Assembly: GCA_036563505.1 (NCBI GenBank)
Contig: DATCMH010000006.1
Coordinates: 1-64,000 of the forward strand
Reading direction: 5' to 3'
Source: DATCMH01 sp036563505
GTDB lineage: Bacteria > Pseudomonadota > Alphaproteobacteria > Rhizobiales > Beijerinckiaceae
Length of the DNA stretch: 64,000 nucleotides
A program made the translations under genes and the position numbers. Shown piece after piece: positions 1 to 8,013 of this stretch. Under the pieces are notes generated by a model. The model saw only the letters and a program-made list of their open reading frames with translations, searched no databases and was not told where the DNA came from. Each line of letters starts with the position of its first letter. The first letter of the stretch is position 1.

Positions 1-26
1 TCGCGTCGGCGGACCGGCCGACGCGA
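1..26. repeat. stem-loop at the left window edge
   Basis: Perfect 10-bp arms (1-10 and 17-26) enclose a 6-base loop. It lies downstream of the minus-strand plsC operon, so it may end that transcript or precede the next gene outside the window. There is no clear T run, so the role is uncertain. Confidence 0.4.
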
Positions 27-83
27 CGAGCGCAACGCAGTGGAGCGGGGGTGAGGGGGGCTCTCCGCTATTCGAGACCATGC

Positions 84-150
84 CCACCACCCCTCATCCG
101 GCCGGCTCACGCCGGCCACCCTCTCTCACGAGGGAAGAAGGGACCGCGTC
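84..150. repeat. intergenic palindromic repeat, CTCATC/CTCTC family
   Basis: Holds CCCCTCATCCG followed by an inverted GGCCGGC...GCCGGCC and a CCCTCTCTC...GAGGGA pair. The same word types recur near 36.0 and 38.0 kb. It looks like a short non-coding palindromic repeat of the kind scattered through Hyphomicrobiales genomes. Confidence 0.4.
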
Positions 151-152
151 CA

Positions 153-932
153 TCACCGCGCCGCGAGCGCTTCGCGCACCAGGGCGCGCACGGCCTCTTC
201 GGCCGCGGCGGTGGCGCGCTTACGGTCGCTTGCCCCGTCGAAGGGGATCGGCTCGCCCCAGGCCACGACCACGTCGAGGGGGCCTCCGCGGACGAAGGCC
301 GCCAGATGCGGCGCTAGGTCCATGTCGCCGTACCAGGCGATCTCGGGTCGCTCGCGGCGGGTCACGGGCAAGCCGTGCCGGTGCGTATAGGCCACGGCGA
401 GGGGTTGCAGGGCGATACGATCGAGCCCCTCGCCGAGCGCCGCGCCGGCCGCGCCGACGAGGGAGGAGCGGAAGGGCAGGAGGCGGTTGCCGTCCCCGGT
501 CGTGCCCTCGGGAAAGAGCACGACCGCGTCGCCCGACGCCAGGCGCCGGGCGACCGTCGCGTTCACCTCCGCCGTGTGCGTCTTGCGCGCCCGCTCGATG
601 AAGACGGAACGCTGGAGCTTAGCGAAGAGCCCGATGACCGGCCAGCCGGCGATCTCGGATTTCGCCACGAAGGAGAGGGGCTGCAGGCTCCCCATCACTG
701 GGATGTCGAGCCAGGAGACGTGGTTGGCGAGCACGAGACCGGGGCCGCGCGGGGGGCGGCCGATCTCGCGAACGCGCACCCCGAAGAGCCGGAGCACCAG
801 GCGATGGAACAGCACCGGCAGCCAGCCGGCGAGGCGCCAGCGGTACCGGATCGCCAGCCATTGCGGACCGACGATCATCGCGAAGAACAAGCCGACGACG
901 AGGAGCCGCGCGGCGACGCCGACTCGGCTCAT
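153..932 (-). CDS. plsC: 1-acyl-sn-glycerol-3-phosphate acyltransferase (PlsC family)
   Basis: The 259-residue protein transfers an acyl chain to lysophosphatidic acid in membrane phospholipid synthesis. Seen: a hydrophobic N-terminal segment (about residues 7-30), the catalytic HX4D box as NHVSWLD (H71, D76) and the substrate-binding FPEGT motif (140-144). Length fits the family. Its ATG overlaps the stop of the upstream fur-like gene by four bases, so the two are probably translated together. The exact acyl acceptor is inferred from the family; an ornithine-lipid (OlsA-type) role cannot be excluded. Confidence 0.88.
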   Translation of the reverse strand: MSRVGVAARLLVVGLFFAMIVGPQWLAIRYRWRLAGWLPVLFHRLVLRLFGVRVREIGRPPRGPGLVLANHVSWLDIPVMGSLQPLSFVAKSEIAGWPVIGLFAKLQRSVFIERARKTHTAEVNATVARRLASGDAVVLFPEGTTGDGNRLLPFRSSLVGAAGAALGEGLDRIALQPLAVAYTHRHGLPVTRRERPEIAWYGDMDLAPHLAAFVRGGPLDVVVAWGEPIPFDGASDRKRATAAAEEAVRALVREALAAR

Positions 933-1384
933 TCGGTCTCCGGCTCGTCGAGGGGGACGGCGTAGAGTTCGAGGCGGTGCGAGACGAGGCGGAAACCGAG
1001 GCGCCGGGCGATCTCCGTCTGCAGGGCTTCGATCTCCTCGGAGCGAAACTCGATCACGGAGCCGGTCTGGAGATCGATGAGGTGGTCGTGGTGCTGCTGG
1101 GAGGCGCGCTCGTAGCGCGAGCGCCCGTCCTTGAAGTCGAGCCTCTCGAGGATGCCCTCCGTCTCAAGGAGCTTCACCGTGCGATAGAGGGTCGAGAGCG
1201 AGATGCGTGGGTCGACCGCCGCGGCGCGGCGGTGCAGTTCGACGACGTCGGGATGGTCCTCGGCGTCGGCGAGGACACGGACGATCGCCTGGCGCTGGCT
1301 CGTCATGCGCAGGCCTTTCTCGCGGCAGGCTGTCTCGATGGCCTCCGCCCTGCGCCGCCTGCGTGCTCCCGCCGTTCCCGCCAC
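929..1384 (-). CDS. fur: Fur-family metal regulator, probably Mur (manganese-type)
   Basis: A 151-residue Fur-family repressor: winged helix in the first half (SLSTLYRTVKLL, about 62-73) and a metal site with HHDHL at 98-102. The paired C-terminal cysteines of zinc-structured Fur proteins are absent. In Hyphomicrobiales the Fur orthologue usually acts as Mur, sensing manganese, while iron control passes to RirA and Irr; that role is inferred here. The start is GTG. It lies between rimI and plsC on the same strand, an order common in this group, and ends in a four-base overlap with plsC. Confidence 0.85.
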   Translation of the reverse strand: MAGTAGARRRRRAEAIETACREKGLRMTSQRQAIVRVLADAEDHPDVVELHRRAAAVDPRISLSTLYRTVKLLETEGILERLDFKDGRSRYERASQQHHDHLIDLQTGSVIEFRSEEIEALQTEIARRLGFRLVSHRLELYAVPLDEPETE

Positions 1385-1478
1385 GCCAGTCTGTCCTGCG
1401 CCTCTAACCCTTCGGCTCGGCGCCTTTATAGGAAAGGCGGAGCGCCCGCGCCATGGAGGATCGCACGAGACCCTGGCC

Positions 1479-1961
1479 TCACAGCCGAAGGCTGAGGGTC
1501 AAGGCCGCGGTTCGGGCCCCGTCGGGCTTGGCATAATAACCTTCACGCCGGCCGACCGGCTTGAAGCCGAGGCGGGTGTAGAGGGCGAGCGCCGGGGCGT
1601 TGCCCTCCTCGACCTCAAGGTGGACGATCCGCGCGCCGGCCCGCACGAGGCTGCCGAGATGGCGCAGGAGGAGCGGGCGGGCATAGCCCTGGCCTCGAAC
1701 GCTGCGGGCGAGCGCCACAGTCAGGATCTCCGCCTCGTCGAGCACCCGGCGCGACAGCACGAAGCCGACGACGTCCGGCCCAAGGCAGAGCTCGTCGGCA
1801 AGGATGCCGCGCTCGCCGAGCAGCCGGAGAATCTCGTCCTCGCTCCAGGGCCGGGCGAAGGCCTCCGCATGCACGGCAGCGAGGTTTGCTGCTTCTTCCG
1901 CACGGGCCGGCCCGGTGACGGGCCTCGGGGCCTCGCGGCGCAGCCAGGACGAGAGAGCCAT
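1479..1961 (-). CDS. rimI: ribosomal protein S18 alanine N-acetyltransferase RimI
   Basis: The 160-residue GNAT-fold acetyltransferase shows the acetyl-CoA loop VRGQGYARPLL in the middle and the conserved NAPALALYTRLGF segment near the C-terminus. RimI acetylates the N-terminal alanine of ribosomal protein S18. The gene starts eight bases after tsaB, and a tsaB-rimI-fur order is typical of alphaproteobacteria. The identity rests on fold plus context; another GNAT substrate is possible. Confidence 0.85.
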   Translation of the reverse strand: MALSSWLRREAPRPVTGPARAEEAANLAAVHAEAFARPWSEDEILRLLGERGILADELCLGPDVVGFVLSRRVLDEAEILTVALARSVRGQGYARPLLLRHLGSLVRAGARIVHLEVEEGNAPALALYTRLGFKPVGRREGYYAKPDGARTAALTLSLRL

Positions 1962-1969
1962 CGTCGATC

Positions 1970-2653
1970 CTACCGTCGCGGCAGCCGCGCCGCGTCCTGC
2001 GGCTTGGCGTCCGGTCCCCGCAGATAGAGCGGCTTCGGCAGGGCATGGTCCGGATCGGCGGCGAGGCCGAGCCGGGCGACAAACCGAATGTCCGGAGCGG
2101 GCGGGGCGTCGTGGACGGAGGCCGCGATGCCCGAGGCCAGCACTTCGGCGGCGAGCAGGGGCGCCGCGGGGCCCGACAGGGTCACGGGTCCGGCGCCGAC
2201 GAGGCGCACGGCGTCGCGGATCGGCACCAGACTTGGCGGCGCGAGGCTGCGGCCGCCGGGCACGATCGCCTGAAAGTAGACCTGTCCGTGGCGGGCATCG
2301 ATCGCCGCGGCAAGAAGCCGGCGGGTCTCGACGGCGAGGATCGCGCTCAAGAAAGCCGACAGCGTGCTCACGCCGACCACCGGCCGCCCGGTAGCGAGGC
2401 CTACGGCCCGCGCGGCGGAGATGCCGACCCGCAGGCCCGTGTAGCTGCCCGGCCCCACCGTCACCGCGATCCGGTCAAGGCTGCGAAAGCCGCCGTCGAC
2501 GGCCGAGACGACCCGATCGAGCAGCGGCAGCAGCGCCTCGGCGTGGCCGCGCTCCATTGCGATGCTCTCGCCCGCGAGCGGCTCGTCCAAGCCGGTCTCG
2601 GTCACGCAGGCGCTGCAGGCGCCGAGCGCGGTGTCGATGGCGAGGATGCGCAC
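1970..2653 (-). CDS. tsaB: tRNA threonylcarbamoyladenosine synthesis protein TsaB
   Basis: A 227-residue ASKHA-fold protein, the non-catalytic partner of TsaD in making t6A37 in ANN-decoding tRNAs. The N-terminus (MRILAIDTALGACSACV), the ERGHAEALLPL segment and VGPGSYTGLRVG at about 65-76 are typical of TsaB/YeaZ. It sits directly before rimI as in many bacteria. tsaD is not in the window. Confidence 0.92.
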   Translation of the reverse strand: MRILAIDTALGACSACVTETGLDEPLAGESIAMERGHAEALLPLLDRVVSAVDGGFRSLDRIAVTVGPGSYTGLRVGISAARAVGLATGRPVVGVSTLSAFLSAILAVETRRLLAAAIDARHGQVYFQAIVPGGRSLAPPSLVPIRDAVRLVGAGPVTLSGPAAPLLAAEVLASGIAASVHDAPPAPDIRFVARLGLAADPDHALPKPLYLRGPDAKPQDAARLPRR

Positions 2654-2725
2654 GTCGGTCTGCCCCTGCGATCTGGCTCGCGGATCGCGCCTTCCTTGAA
2701 CGGGGCGCTTCTTCGAGAGACCTTG

Positions 2726-3325
2726 CTACACGATGGAGCAGAACTCGTCGAAGGCCAAGCGCGGCGAGCGCGGGTGGAGCCGCGCCGGGTCGCCGTAGCC
2801 GAGGTTGCACAGCATGTTCGCCTCGACGCCCTCGGAGAGGAACGCCGCCTCGACGCCGGCCTTGTCGAAGCCGGACATCGGCCCGCAATCGAGCCCCAGC
2901 GCCCGGGCCGCGAGGATCAGGTAACCGGCCTGGAGCGAGGCGTTGCGGAAGGCGGTAGCCTGGATGGCATCTGGCTTGCCCTCGAACCAGGAGCGCGCCT
3001 CGGGCTGGTGTGGATAGAGGTACCCGAGCTTTTCGTAGAAGCGTAGGTCTTGGCCAATGATCGTCGTGACGGGAGCTTCCATGGTCTGGCGCACGTTGCC
3101 TTCGCTCAGGTAAGGCCGAAGCTTCTCCTTCGTTTCACGTGAAACGACGAAGACGATCCGCGCCGGCGACGCGTTGGCGCTCGTCGGGCCGAAGCGCATC
3201 AGTTCGGCCAAGCGGCGCAGGAGTGCCGGATCAACGGGGCGGGGCAGCCAGTGAGAATAGGTGCGGGCCTCGCGGAAGAGCCGGTTGAGGGCCGCGTCGT
3301 CGAGAGGGGTGAAGCGGTCGGACAT
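2726..3325 (-). CDS. RutE-like nitroreductase family protein (malonic semialdehyde reductase type)
   Basis: A 199-residue FMN-dependent nitroreductase-fold protein. GPTSANASPARI (about 46-57) and LGLDCGPMSGFD near the C-terminus match the RutE/HadB branch, which reduces malonic semialdehyde in pyrimidine breakdown; the real substrate here is not shown. No other rut genes are near. I chose the ATG at 3325; an upstream ATG at 3361 would add 12 residues without family support. Residues 61-65 (VSRET) are encoded by a parS centromere site. Confidence 0.8.
   Translation of the reverse strand: MSDRFTPLDDAALNRLFREARTYSHWLPRPVDPALLRRLAELMRFGPTSANASPARIVFVVSRETKEKLRPYLSEGNVRQTMEAPVTTIIGQDLRFYEKLGYLYPHQPEARSWFEGKPDAIQATAFRNASLQAGYLILAARALGLDCGPMSGFDKAGVEAAFLSEGVEANMLCNLGYGDPARLHPRSPRLAFDEFCSIV
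3131..3146. promoter_or_regulatory. parS site 1 (ParB-binding centromere)
   Basis: A 16-bp palindrome with the full 14-bp core GTTTCACGTGAAAC at 3132-3145. It differs from the consensus TGTTTCACGTGAAACA only at the two outer bases (C and G). It lies inside the nitroreductase gene, 9.6 kb left of the putative origin. ParB is encoded at 29.6 kb. Confidence 0.92.
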
Positions 3326-3437
3326 GAAGACGATCTCGGGTGAAACCTCGCCTGCCGCCATGCCCTGGCTGGACCGCGAGGTCCTTGTCGCTGTTGCGGG
3401 AGCTTGGTCAGACTGAACGTGCCGCGGTCCTTAACCC

Positions 3438-3549
3438 GTCATTCCGGGGTGCCTAAGGCGAACCCGGAATCCATGACCAAGTCCAGTGCTGATCGCGGCC
3501 GCTCACCCGGTCGTGGGTTCCGGGCTCCGCTGCGCGGCCCCGGAATGAC
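3438..3549. repeat. palindromic intergenic repeat, GTCATTCCGG family, copy 1
   Basis: Starts with GTCATTCCGGGG and ends with the inverse CCCCGGAATGAC, with internal GAACCCGGAATCCATG and GGGTTCCGGGCTCCG blocks. The last 30 bases are almost the same as the end of copy 2 at 47644-47749. No coding potential. Such elements are widespread in Hyphomicrobiales intergenic DNA. Confidence 0.8.
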
Positions 3550-3572
3550 GACTCAGCGGACGATGACGAGCC

Positions 3573-4133
3573 TCACATCGCCCGGACTTCCTGCACGTCG
3601 GGCAGGAAGTGGCGCAGGAGGTTCTGGATGCCGTGCTTCAACGTCGCCGTCGAGGAGGGGCAGCCGGAGCAGGAGCCTTTCATGGCCAGGAAGACGATGC
3701 CGTCCTTGTAGCCGCGGAAGGTGATGTCGCCGCCGTCGCCCGCCACCGCCGGGCGCACGCGGGTGTCCAGAAGCTCCTTGATCGTGGCGACGGTGGGCGC
3801 GTCCTCCGCGTCGAAGAACTCCTCGCCGTCCTCCGCCGAGGGTTCGGTCGCCGCGTCGAGCACGGGGGCGCCCGACATGAAGTGCTCCATGATGGCGCCG
3901 AGGATCGCGGGCTTGAGGTGCTGCCACTCGCCCTCACCCTTCGTCACCGTGACGAAGTCGTAGCCGAAGAACACGCCGGCGACCCCGGGGATGGTGAAGA
4001 GCCGCTGGGCCAGCGGCGAGCCCGCAGCGCCGCCTGAGTCGCGGGCGTCGAACGTGCCCTGGGGCATGACGACCTTGCCCGGCAGGAACTTGAGGGTGGC
4101 CGGGTTCGGGGTAGCTTCGGTCTGGATGAACAT
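3573..4133 (-). CDS. nfuA: NifU-like Fe-S cluster carrier NfuA
   Basis: A 186-residue scaffold/carrier that passes [4Fe-4S] clusters to apo-enzymes. Seen: an Nfu N-terminal domain beginning MFIQTEATPNPATLKFLPG (1-19), then a NifU C-terminal domain (about 115-180) with the cluster-binding CSGC (C155, C158). This two-domain form is the one usual in alphaproteobacteria and mitochondria (NFU1). It stands alone on the minus strand, between a palindromic repeat and a UspA gene. Confidence 0.94.
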   Translation of the reverse strand: MFIQTEATPNPATLKFLPGKVVMPQGTFDARDSGGAAGSPLAQRLFTIPGVAGVFFGYDFVTVTKGEGEWQHLKPAILGAIMEHFMSGAPVLDAATEPSAEDGEEFFDAEDAPTVATIKELLDTRVRPAVAGDGGDITFRGYKDGIVFLAMKGSCSGCPSSTATLKHGIQNLLRHFLPDVQEVRAM

Positions 4134-4249
4134 GGTGCGAGATCCTCGTCCGCAGGCACCGGTTCAAGGCCGGCCGGGAAAGGTGTTTTGGACCTCGCCA
4201 ATGTGGGGGTTCAAGGGCCCAATGTCCAACGGGATCGCCCTCGGACAGA

Positions 4250-4750
4250 TCAACCGGCCAGCGCGTCGATCTCTTCGTCAGTCAGGGAGCCTGGCACGAT
4301 GACGATCGGGATCGGAAACGTGCTCGCGGCCTTGCCGGCGAGCCCCGAGACGAGGGGCCCCGGACCTTCCTTGGCGGTGCCCGCGGCGAGAACCAGAAAG
4401 GCAATGTCCTCGTCCTCCTCGATCAGCCCCGCGATGGCGAGGAGCCGGTCGCCGGGGCGCACGATCTGCTCCGGGTCGACGCCGGCGACGGAACGGGCGC
4501 TCGCGGCCGCGGTCTCGAGCAGGGCCTGCGCCTCCTCCTCGGCCTCCTCGCGCATGGCGTCGCCGACGCCGAGCCATTCGAAGCTCTCGGGGGGCTCCGC
4601 GACGGCGAGCATGACGACGCTGCCGCCGATCCGGGCGGCGCGCCGGGCCGCGAAATGCACGGCCCGGTCCGATTCGGGGGTGCCGTCGATGACGACGAGG
4701 AATTTGGGGCGGTGCCCGCTCTCGTAGGATCGCCGCCGCTGCGCCGTCAT
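4250..4750 (-). CDS. universal stress protein (UspA family)
   Basis: A 166-residue single-domain Usp protein. It opens with the typical first strand (KFLVVIDGTPESDRAVHFA) and ends with a GLAGKAASTFPIPIVIVPG segment that replaces the ATP-binding G2XG9GS loop in altered form. The start at 4750 was chosen because the family match begins right after it; longer in-frame reading upstream is arginine-rich and unlike Usp. Precise role unknown. I found no EcfG-type promoter on its strand. Confidence 0.85.
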   Translation of the reverse strand: MTAQRRRSYESGHRPKFLVVIDGTPESDRAVHFAARRAARIGGSVVMLAVAEPPESFEWLGVGDAMREEAEEEAQALLETAAASARSVAGVDPEQIVRPGDRLLAIAGLIEEDEDIAFLVLAAGTAKEGPGPLVSGLAGKAASTFPIPIVIVPGSLTDEEIDALAG

Positions 4751-4882
4751 CCGCGTTCCTCGACCTCGCCGACGGCGCGATCTGGCCCGAAAGCGGGAGC
4801 GTCGGCAAGGGGCGCTCACGTAGGGCTCGGGCCGAGGATGTCGGTCAGGGAGAGCAACTTGAGGCCCTGGAGGTCCGTCCTC

Positions 4883-4907
4883 GGAACTCCCGCCCAAAAC
4901 TCACGTT
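4883..4907 (+). promoter_or_regulatory. EcfG-type general stress promoter upstream of the glycine-zipper gene
   Basis: GGAAC at 4883-4887, a 16-base spacer, then CGTT at 4904-4907. This matches the GGAAC-N16/17-CGTT consensus of the alphaproteobacterial stress sigma factor EcfG. It places transcription start about 25 bases before the ATG at 4943. Confidence 0.75.
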
Positions 4908-4942
4908 CGCCTTGGGTCCATCGCCCTCAAGGAGGCCAATCC

Positions 4943-5257
4943 ATGCGCACTTTCGTCATCGCGGCGTCGACCGCCGCCCTCTTGTCCCTTCCCACCCTCG
5001 CCTTCGGGACCGAGAGCGGCGCGGCAGCCGGGGCCACCACGGGCGCCGCCGCGGGCGCTGTCGTTGGCGGTCCGGTCGGAGCCGTCGTCGGCGCGGGCGC
5101 CGGCGCGGTCGTGGGCGGCGCGGCGAGCGGGCCCGACCGCAAGGACGTGGTCATCGAGCAGCGGGGTTCGACCACCGGCTCGGTCGGCTGCTCCACCACC
5201 ACGAAGCAGACCTCGGATGCGAGCGGCACGACCACGAAGCAGCGCACTGACTGCTGA
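4943..5257 (+). CDS. secreted glycine-zipper stress protein, hypothetical
   Basis: A 104-residue protein with a signal peptide (about 1-22, ending LAFG/T) and then a glycine-zipper stretch of repeated GxxxG steps (about 25-62), which tends to insert in or lie on membranes. The tail is rich in Thr and Ser and ends in Cys. A strong AAGGAGG ribosome site lies 7-8 bases before the ATG. An EcfG-type promoter sits just upstream, suggesting a role like the stress-induced OsmB lipoprotein, though there is no lipobox here. Function not known. Confidence 0.8.
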   Translation: MRTFVIAASTAALLSLPTLAFGTESGAAAGATTGAAAGAVVGGPVGAVVGAGAGAVVGGAASGPDRKDVVIEQRGSTTGSVGCSTTTKQTSDASGTTTKQRTDC

Positions 5258-5291
5258 GCGATCTGCGGCCGCGAGCGTTCGACGCGGCCTC

Positions 5292-5316
5292 GGAACAGCG
5301 CCGGCCAGCGTGCGTT
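5292..5316 (+). promoter_or_regulatory. EcfG-type general stress promoter upstream of the DUF2892-like gene
   Basis: GGAAC at 5292-5296, a 16-base spacer and CGTT at 5313-5316, on the plus strand 34 bases before the ATG at 5350. Same spacing as the sites at 4883 and 41064. Confidence 0.75.
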
Positions 5317-5349
5317 CGTCAACGGCAATCCCAGAACGGAGACGAAGCC

Positions 5350-5664
5350 ATGGCCGGCGACAGCACCGACCTTTACCATCAGGCCTTCGGCGGTGAGACC
5401 AACCTGTCCTGGACGGAGCGGGGCATCTCCCTCGCCTTGGGTCTGGGCCTTGCTGCAGCCGGCGCCCAGCCGCGCCCGAACCCGCTTCTCAACGTGCTGG
5501 CGATCGCCGGGGGCGCTTATCTCGCCCTGCGCGGCGCCTCGGGCCATTGCCCGATCAAAGCGGCGCTGCAGGGCGGCGAGGGCTCGGACCGGATCGCCTC
5601 CGGCATGGGCCCCTCCGGACGCGGGACGGGTGAGCGCGCCCGGGTCCAAGCTTCGGTGCACTGA
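5350..5664 (+). CDS. small membrane protein, DUF2892-like
   Basis: A 104-residue protein with two short hydrophobic stretches (about 26-40 and 46-60) around a loop, then GHCPIKAAL (about 66-74). The order 'TNLSWTERGIS...NVLAIAGGAYLALRG...GHCP' resembles the DUF2892/YgaP-type inner-membrane family, in which a GHCPLY motif follows two helices. It has its own EcfG-type promoter, so it probably belongs to the general stress response. Function unknown. Confidence 0.75.
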   Translation: MAGDSTDLYHQAFGGETNLSWTERGISLALGLGLAAAGAQPRPNPLLNVLAIAGGAYLALRGASGHCPIKAALQGGEGSDRIASGMGPSGRGTGERARVQASVH

Positions 5665-5676
5665 TTTTCCAAACCT

Positions 5677-5711
5677 GGAAGGCCGGGACCGATATCCGGT
5701 CCCGGCCTTCC
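5677..5711. terminator. bidirectional terminator hairpin between convergent genes
   Basis: Perfect 15-bp stem (5677-5691 with 5697-5711) and a 5-base loop, lying between the end of the DUF2892-like gene and the end of the TonB receptor gene. On the minus strand it is followed by a short T/A-rich run, so it can serve both genes. Confidence 0.8.
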
Positions 5712-5712
5712 C

Positions 5713-7695
5713 TCACCAGGTCGCGCGCATGCCGGCGTAGATCGCCCGGCCTGTGGTGCCGTAGCCGCGCACCTCTTCGAAGCGGGCGTTGGTCAGATTC
5801 TCCCCGCGGGCATAAACGGAATAGGTCTCGTCGATCTTGTAGTCGGCGTAGAGATCGAAGCGGGCATAGGGCTGGAGCTTGCCCTTCTGTCCCGGCAGGT
5901 CGAAGCGCTCGCCGACGAAGGTCACGCGGGGCTCGAGCGTCAGTCCGGCATAGGGCGTCAAGGCCAGGGCCACGCGCCCCTCGTCCCGCGGCCGCCGCGC
6001 CAGTTCGAGCCCGGTCGAGAGATCGATCGCGTTGAGGTGCGTGTAGGCGAGCCTCAGGCGCGCGAAGCCTGGCACGACATCCACGTCGCCCTGGAGTTCG
6101 AAGCCGCGGGTACGGGCGCGGGCGACGTTATAGTAGCAGCCGAAGAACTGGGTGGGCTGGCACAGCGACACGTCGCCGGTGAAGTCGATGAGGTTGCGGT
6201 AGCGGTTGTGGAAGGCCGTGGCCGACAGCTTCACCCGGCCCTCGAACAGGCTCTGATCGATACCGGCGTCCACACCCCAGGAATGCTCCGGCGCGAGGCT
6301 CGGTGTTCCGAACTCGGAATAGAGTTGGAAGAGCGAGGGCGCCTTCCCGCCGGTGCCGACGCTGGCGCGCAGCTTCGTTTCCGTATCCGGGATCTCGTAG
6401 GCGAGTGTCGCGCGCCATGTCGCGAACTGCTCGACGCCGCGGACATCGTCGATCCGCCCGCCGAGGGAGAGATGCAGGCGGTCGGCCAGCGTGATCTGGT
6501 GCAAGGCGAAGAGCGAGCGCGTCGTCTGCTCGGCGGTGAAGTCCCGCCGCTGCGCCCGGAGCGTCGGCAGCACCGCACGGGAGAAGCCGTCAGCCTCCTC
6601 CCGTTCGACACGGGCGCCGAAAGTGAACTGGCCTAAGCTGCCGAGCTTGAGGTCGCCCTGGTACTCGGCGCCGATGCGCTCGCCCACGAAGGTGGAATCG
6701 GAGCGCGAGACCGACGGCACCCGGCCGAAATAGCTCACGTTCTCGCTCTCCCGCTCGGTGCGGTTAGCGAAGACCGTGACGGTGTTGCGCAGCAGGCCCC
6801 CGAAGCTGTCCGCGATGAGGCGTCCGTAAACGTTGCCGAGGCGGCTCGTGCCGAGCGACGGCGTGTCGGGGTAGCTGCCGAAGGCGGAGTCGAACTGGGC
6901 GCGGTTGTGGGAATAGCTGCCGCCGAACTCGAGGCGCACCCCGTCCGCCACGTTGAGCCCGAAGCGGGCAGTGAGACCGAGCCGCCGCGCCGCGTCCGGC
7001 TCCAGGCCCCAAGGCACGACGGTAGCGAGACGGGGAATGCGGTAGCCGTAAGCGGAAAAACCCGCCGTCTCGACGCCGGAGAAACCGATCGAGTAGTCGA
7101 CCTTGTCGTCGCCACCGGTCAGCCCGCCCCGGACCTCTTTCGTGCCGTAGCTTCCACCCTCGACGGCGAGACTGGCCCGCGGCCGACCGCCGCCGCGCTT
7201 CGTGATGATGTTGATGACGCCGCCCAGCGCGTCCGATCCGTAGAGGGCCGATTGCGGGCCGCGCAGCACCTCGATCCGCTCGATGTCGGCCAGCACGAGG
7301 GTCGAGAAGTCGAATTCCCGCCCCGTCGAGGACGGGTCGTTGACCCGGATGCCATCGATGAGGACGAGGGTGTGGCGCACGTCGCCGCCGCGGATGCGAA
7401 CCGTCTGAACGCGGCCGGGCCCGCCCGCCTGGGTCAGCGAGACGCCAGGCGATTGGCGCAACAGGTCCGAGACGTCCTTGACGCTGGATTTGGCGATCTC
7501 CTCAGCCGGGATGACGGTGATGGCCGAGCCGGCCCGCTGGATGGGCTGCGCCGTGCGGTTGGGCGTGACGACGATGTCGGCCGGCGCGCCGCTTCCGGGC
7601 GGTTCCTGCGCCAGCACGGATTTTGCGCCGGCAAACGATGTGGAAAGGGCAATAAGGGATGCCGCCGCCCGGAGGCGGCGCGACGCCGTGACCAT
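5713..7695 (-). CDS. btuB: TonB-dependent vitamin B12 outer-membrane receptor (BtuB type)
   Basis: A 660-residue receptor: signal peptide (about 1-29, cut after VLAQ), a TonB-box-like IVVTPNR near residue 41-47, a plug domain with SALYGSDALGGVINI, and a beta-barrel ending in aromatic W as outer-membrane porins do. It imports cobalamin through the outer membrane with TonB energy. The ATG at 7695 is fixed by a strong GGAAGGAGG site; reading further upstream would run into the riboswitch. Transcription is under the cobalamin riboswitch just upstream, which supports B12 as the substrate. Confidence 0.9.
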   Translation of the reverse strand: MVTASRRLRAAASLIALSTSFAGAKSVLAQEPPGSGAPADIVVTPNRTAQPIQRAGSAITVIPAEEIAKSSVKDVSDLLRQSPGVSLTQAGGPGRVQTVRIRGGDVRHTLVLIDGIRVNDPSSTGREFDFSTLVLADIERIEVLRGPQSALYGSDALGGVINIITKRGGGRPRASLAVEGGSYGTKEVRGGLTGGDDKVDYSIGFSGVETAGFSAYGYRIPRLATVVPWGLEPDAARRLGLTARFGLNVADGVRLEFGGSYSHNRAQFDSAFGSYPDTPSLGTSRLGNVYGRLIADSFGGLLRNTVTVFANRTERESENVSYFGRVPSVSRSDSTFVGERIGAEYQGDLKLGSLGQFTFGARVEREEADGFSRAVLPTLRAQRRDFTAEQTTRSLFALHQITLADRLHLSLGGRIDDVRGVEQFATWRATLAYEIPDTETKLRASVGTGGKAPSLFQLYSEFGTPSLAPEHSWGVDAGIDQSLFEGRVKLSATAFHNRYRNLIDFTGDVSLCQPTQFFGCYYNVARARTRGFELQGDVDVVPGFARLRLAYTHLNAIDLSTGLELARRPRDEGRVALALTPYAGLTLEPRVTFVGERFDLPGQKGKLQPYARFDLYADYKIDETYSVYARGENLTNARFEEVRGYGTTGRAIYAGMRATW

Positions 7696-7737
7696 GAGAC
7701 CTCCTTCCGCCCCACCGGCGGAGAGATGAGTTGCACC

Positions 7738-7906
7738 TGACGGTGGCCGGTCTCCTGGCTCGCGGGTCAAAGCTGACGCGATCCGCCTTCCCAACCGGGT
7801 CCGGTCAGTGGCCGTCTGGATCGCCGCTCGCCGCTTACAGTTGCGGGGGCAGCCCCGGTTTCACACCGGGTTCCCGTTTCACCCCTCGTTCGAGGGGCAC
7901 CAACGT
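7738..7906 (-). promoter_or_regulatory. cobalamin (AdoCbl) riboswitch
   Basis: On the minus strand the leader shows the B12 box GCCAGGAGACCGGCC (7745-7759), the core GGGGCTGCCCCCGCAACTG (7838-7856), GAAACGGGAA near its 5' end and the CCACTG and GGGAAGG elements in correct order. It precedes btuB by about 40 bases, so binding of B12 should shut off the receptor, either by termination or by hiding the ribosome site. Confidence 0.95.
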
Positions 7907-8013
7907 CGATCGAAGTCGTAGCCCGGCGCGACAGCGGGTCGCAAGCGTAGCCGGGCGCCTGTCGATGGAGCGTTGCGGGAGACAGCCGGACCGTGGCACA
8001 GGGGACACAGCCG

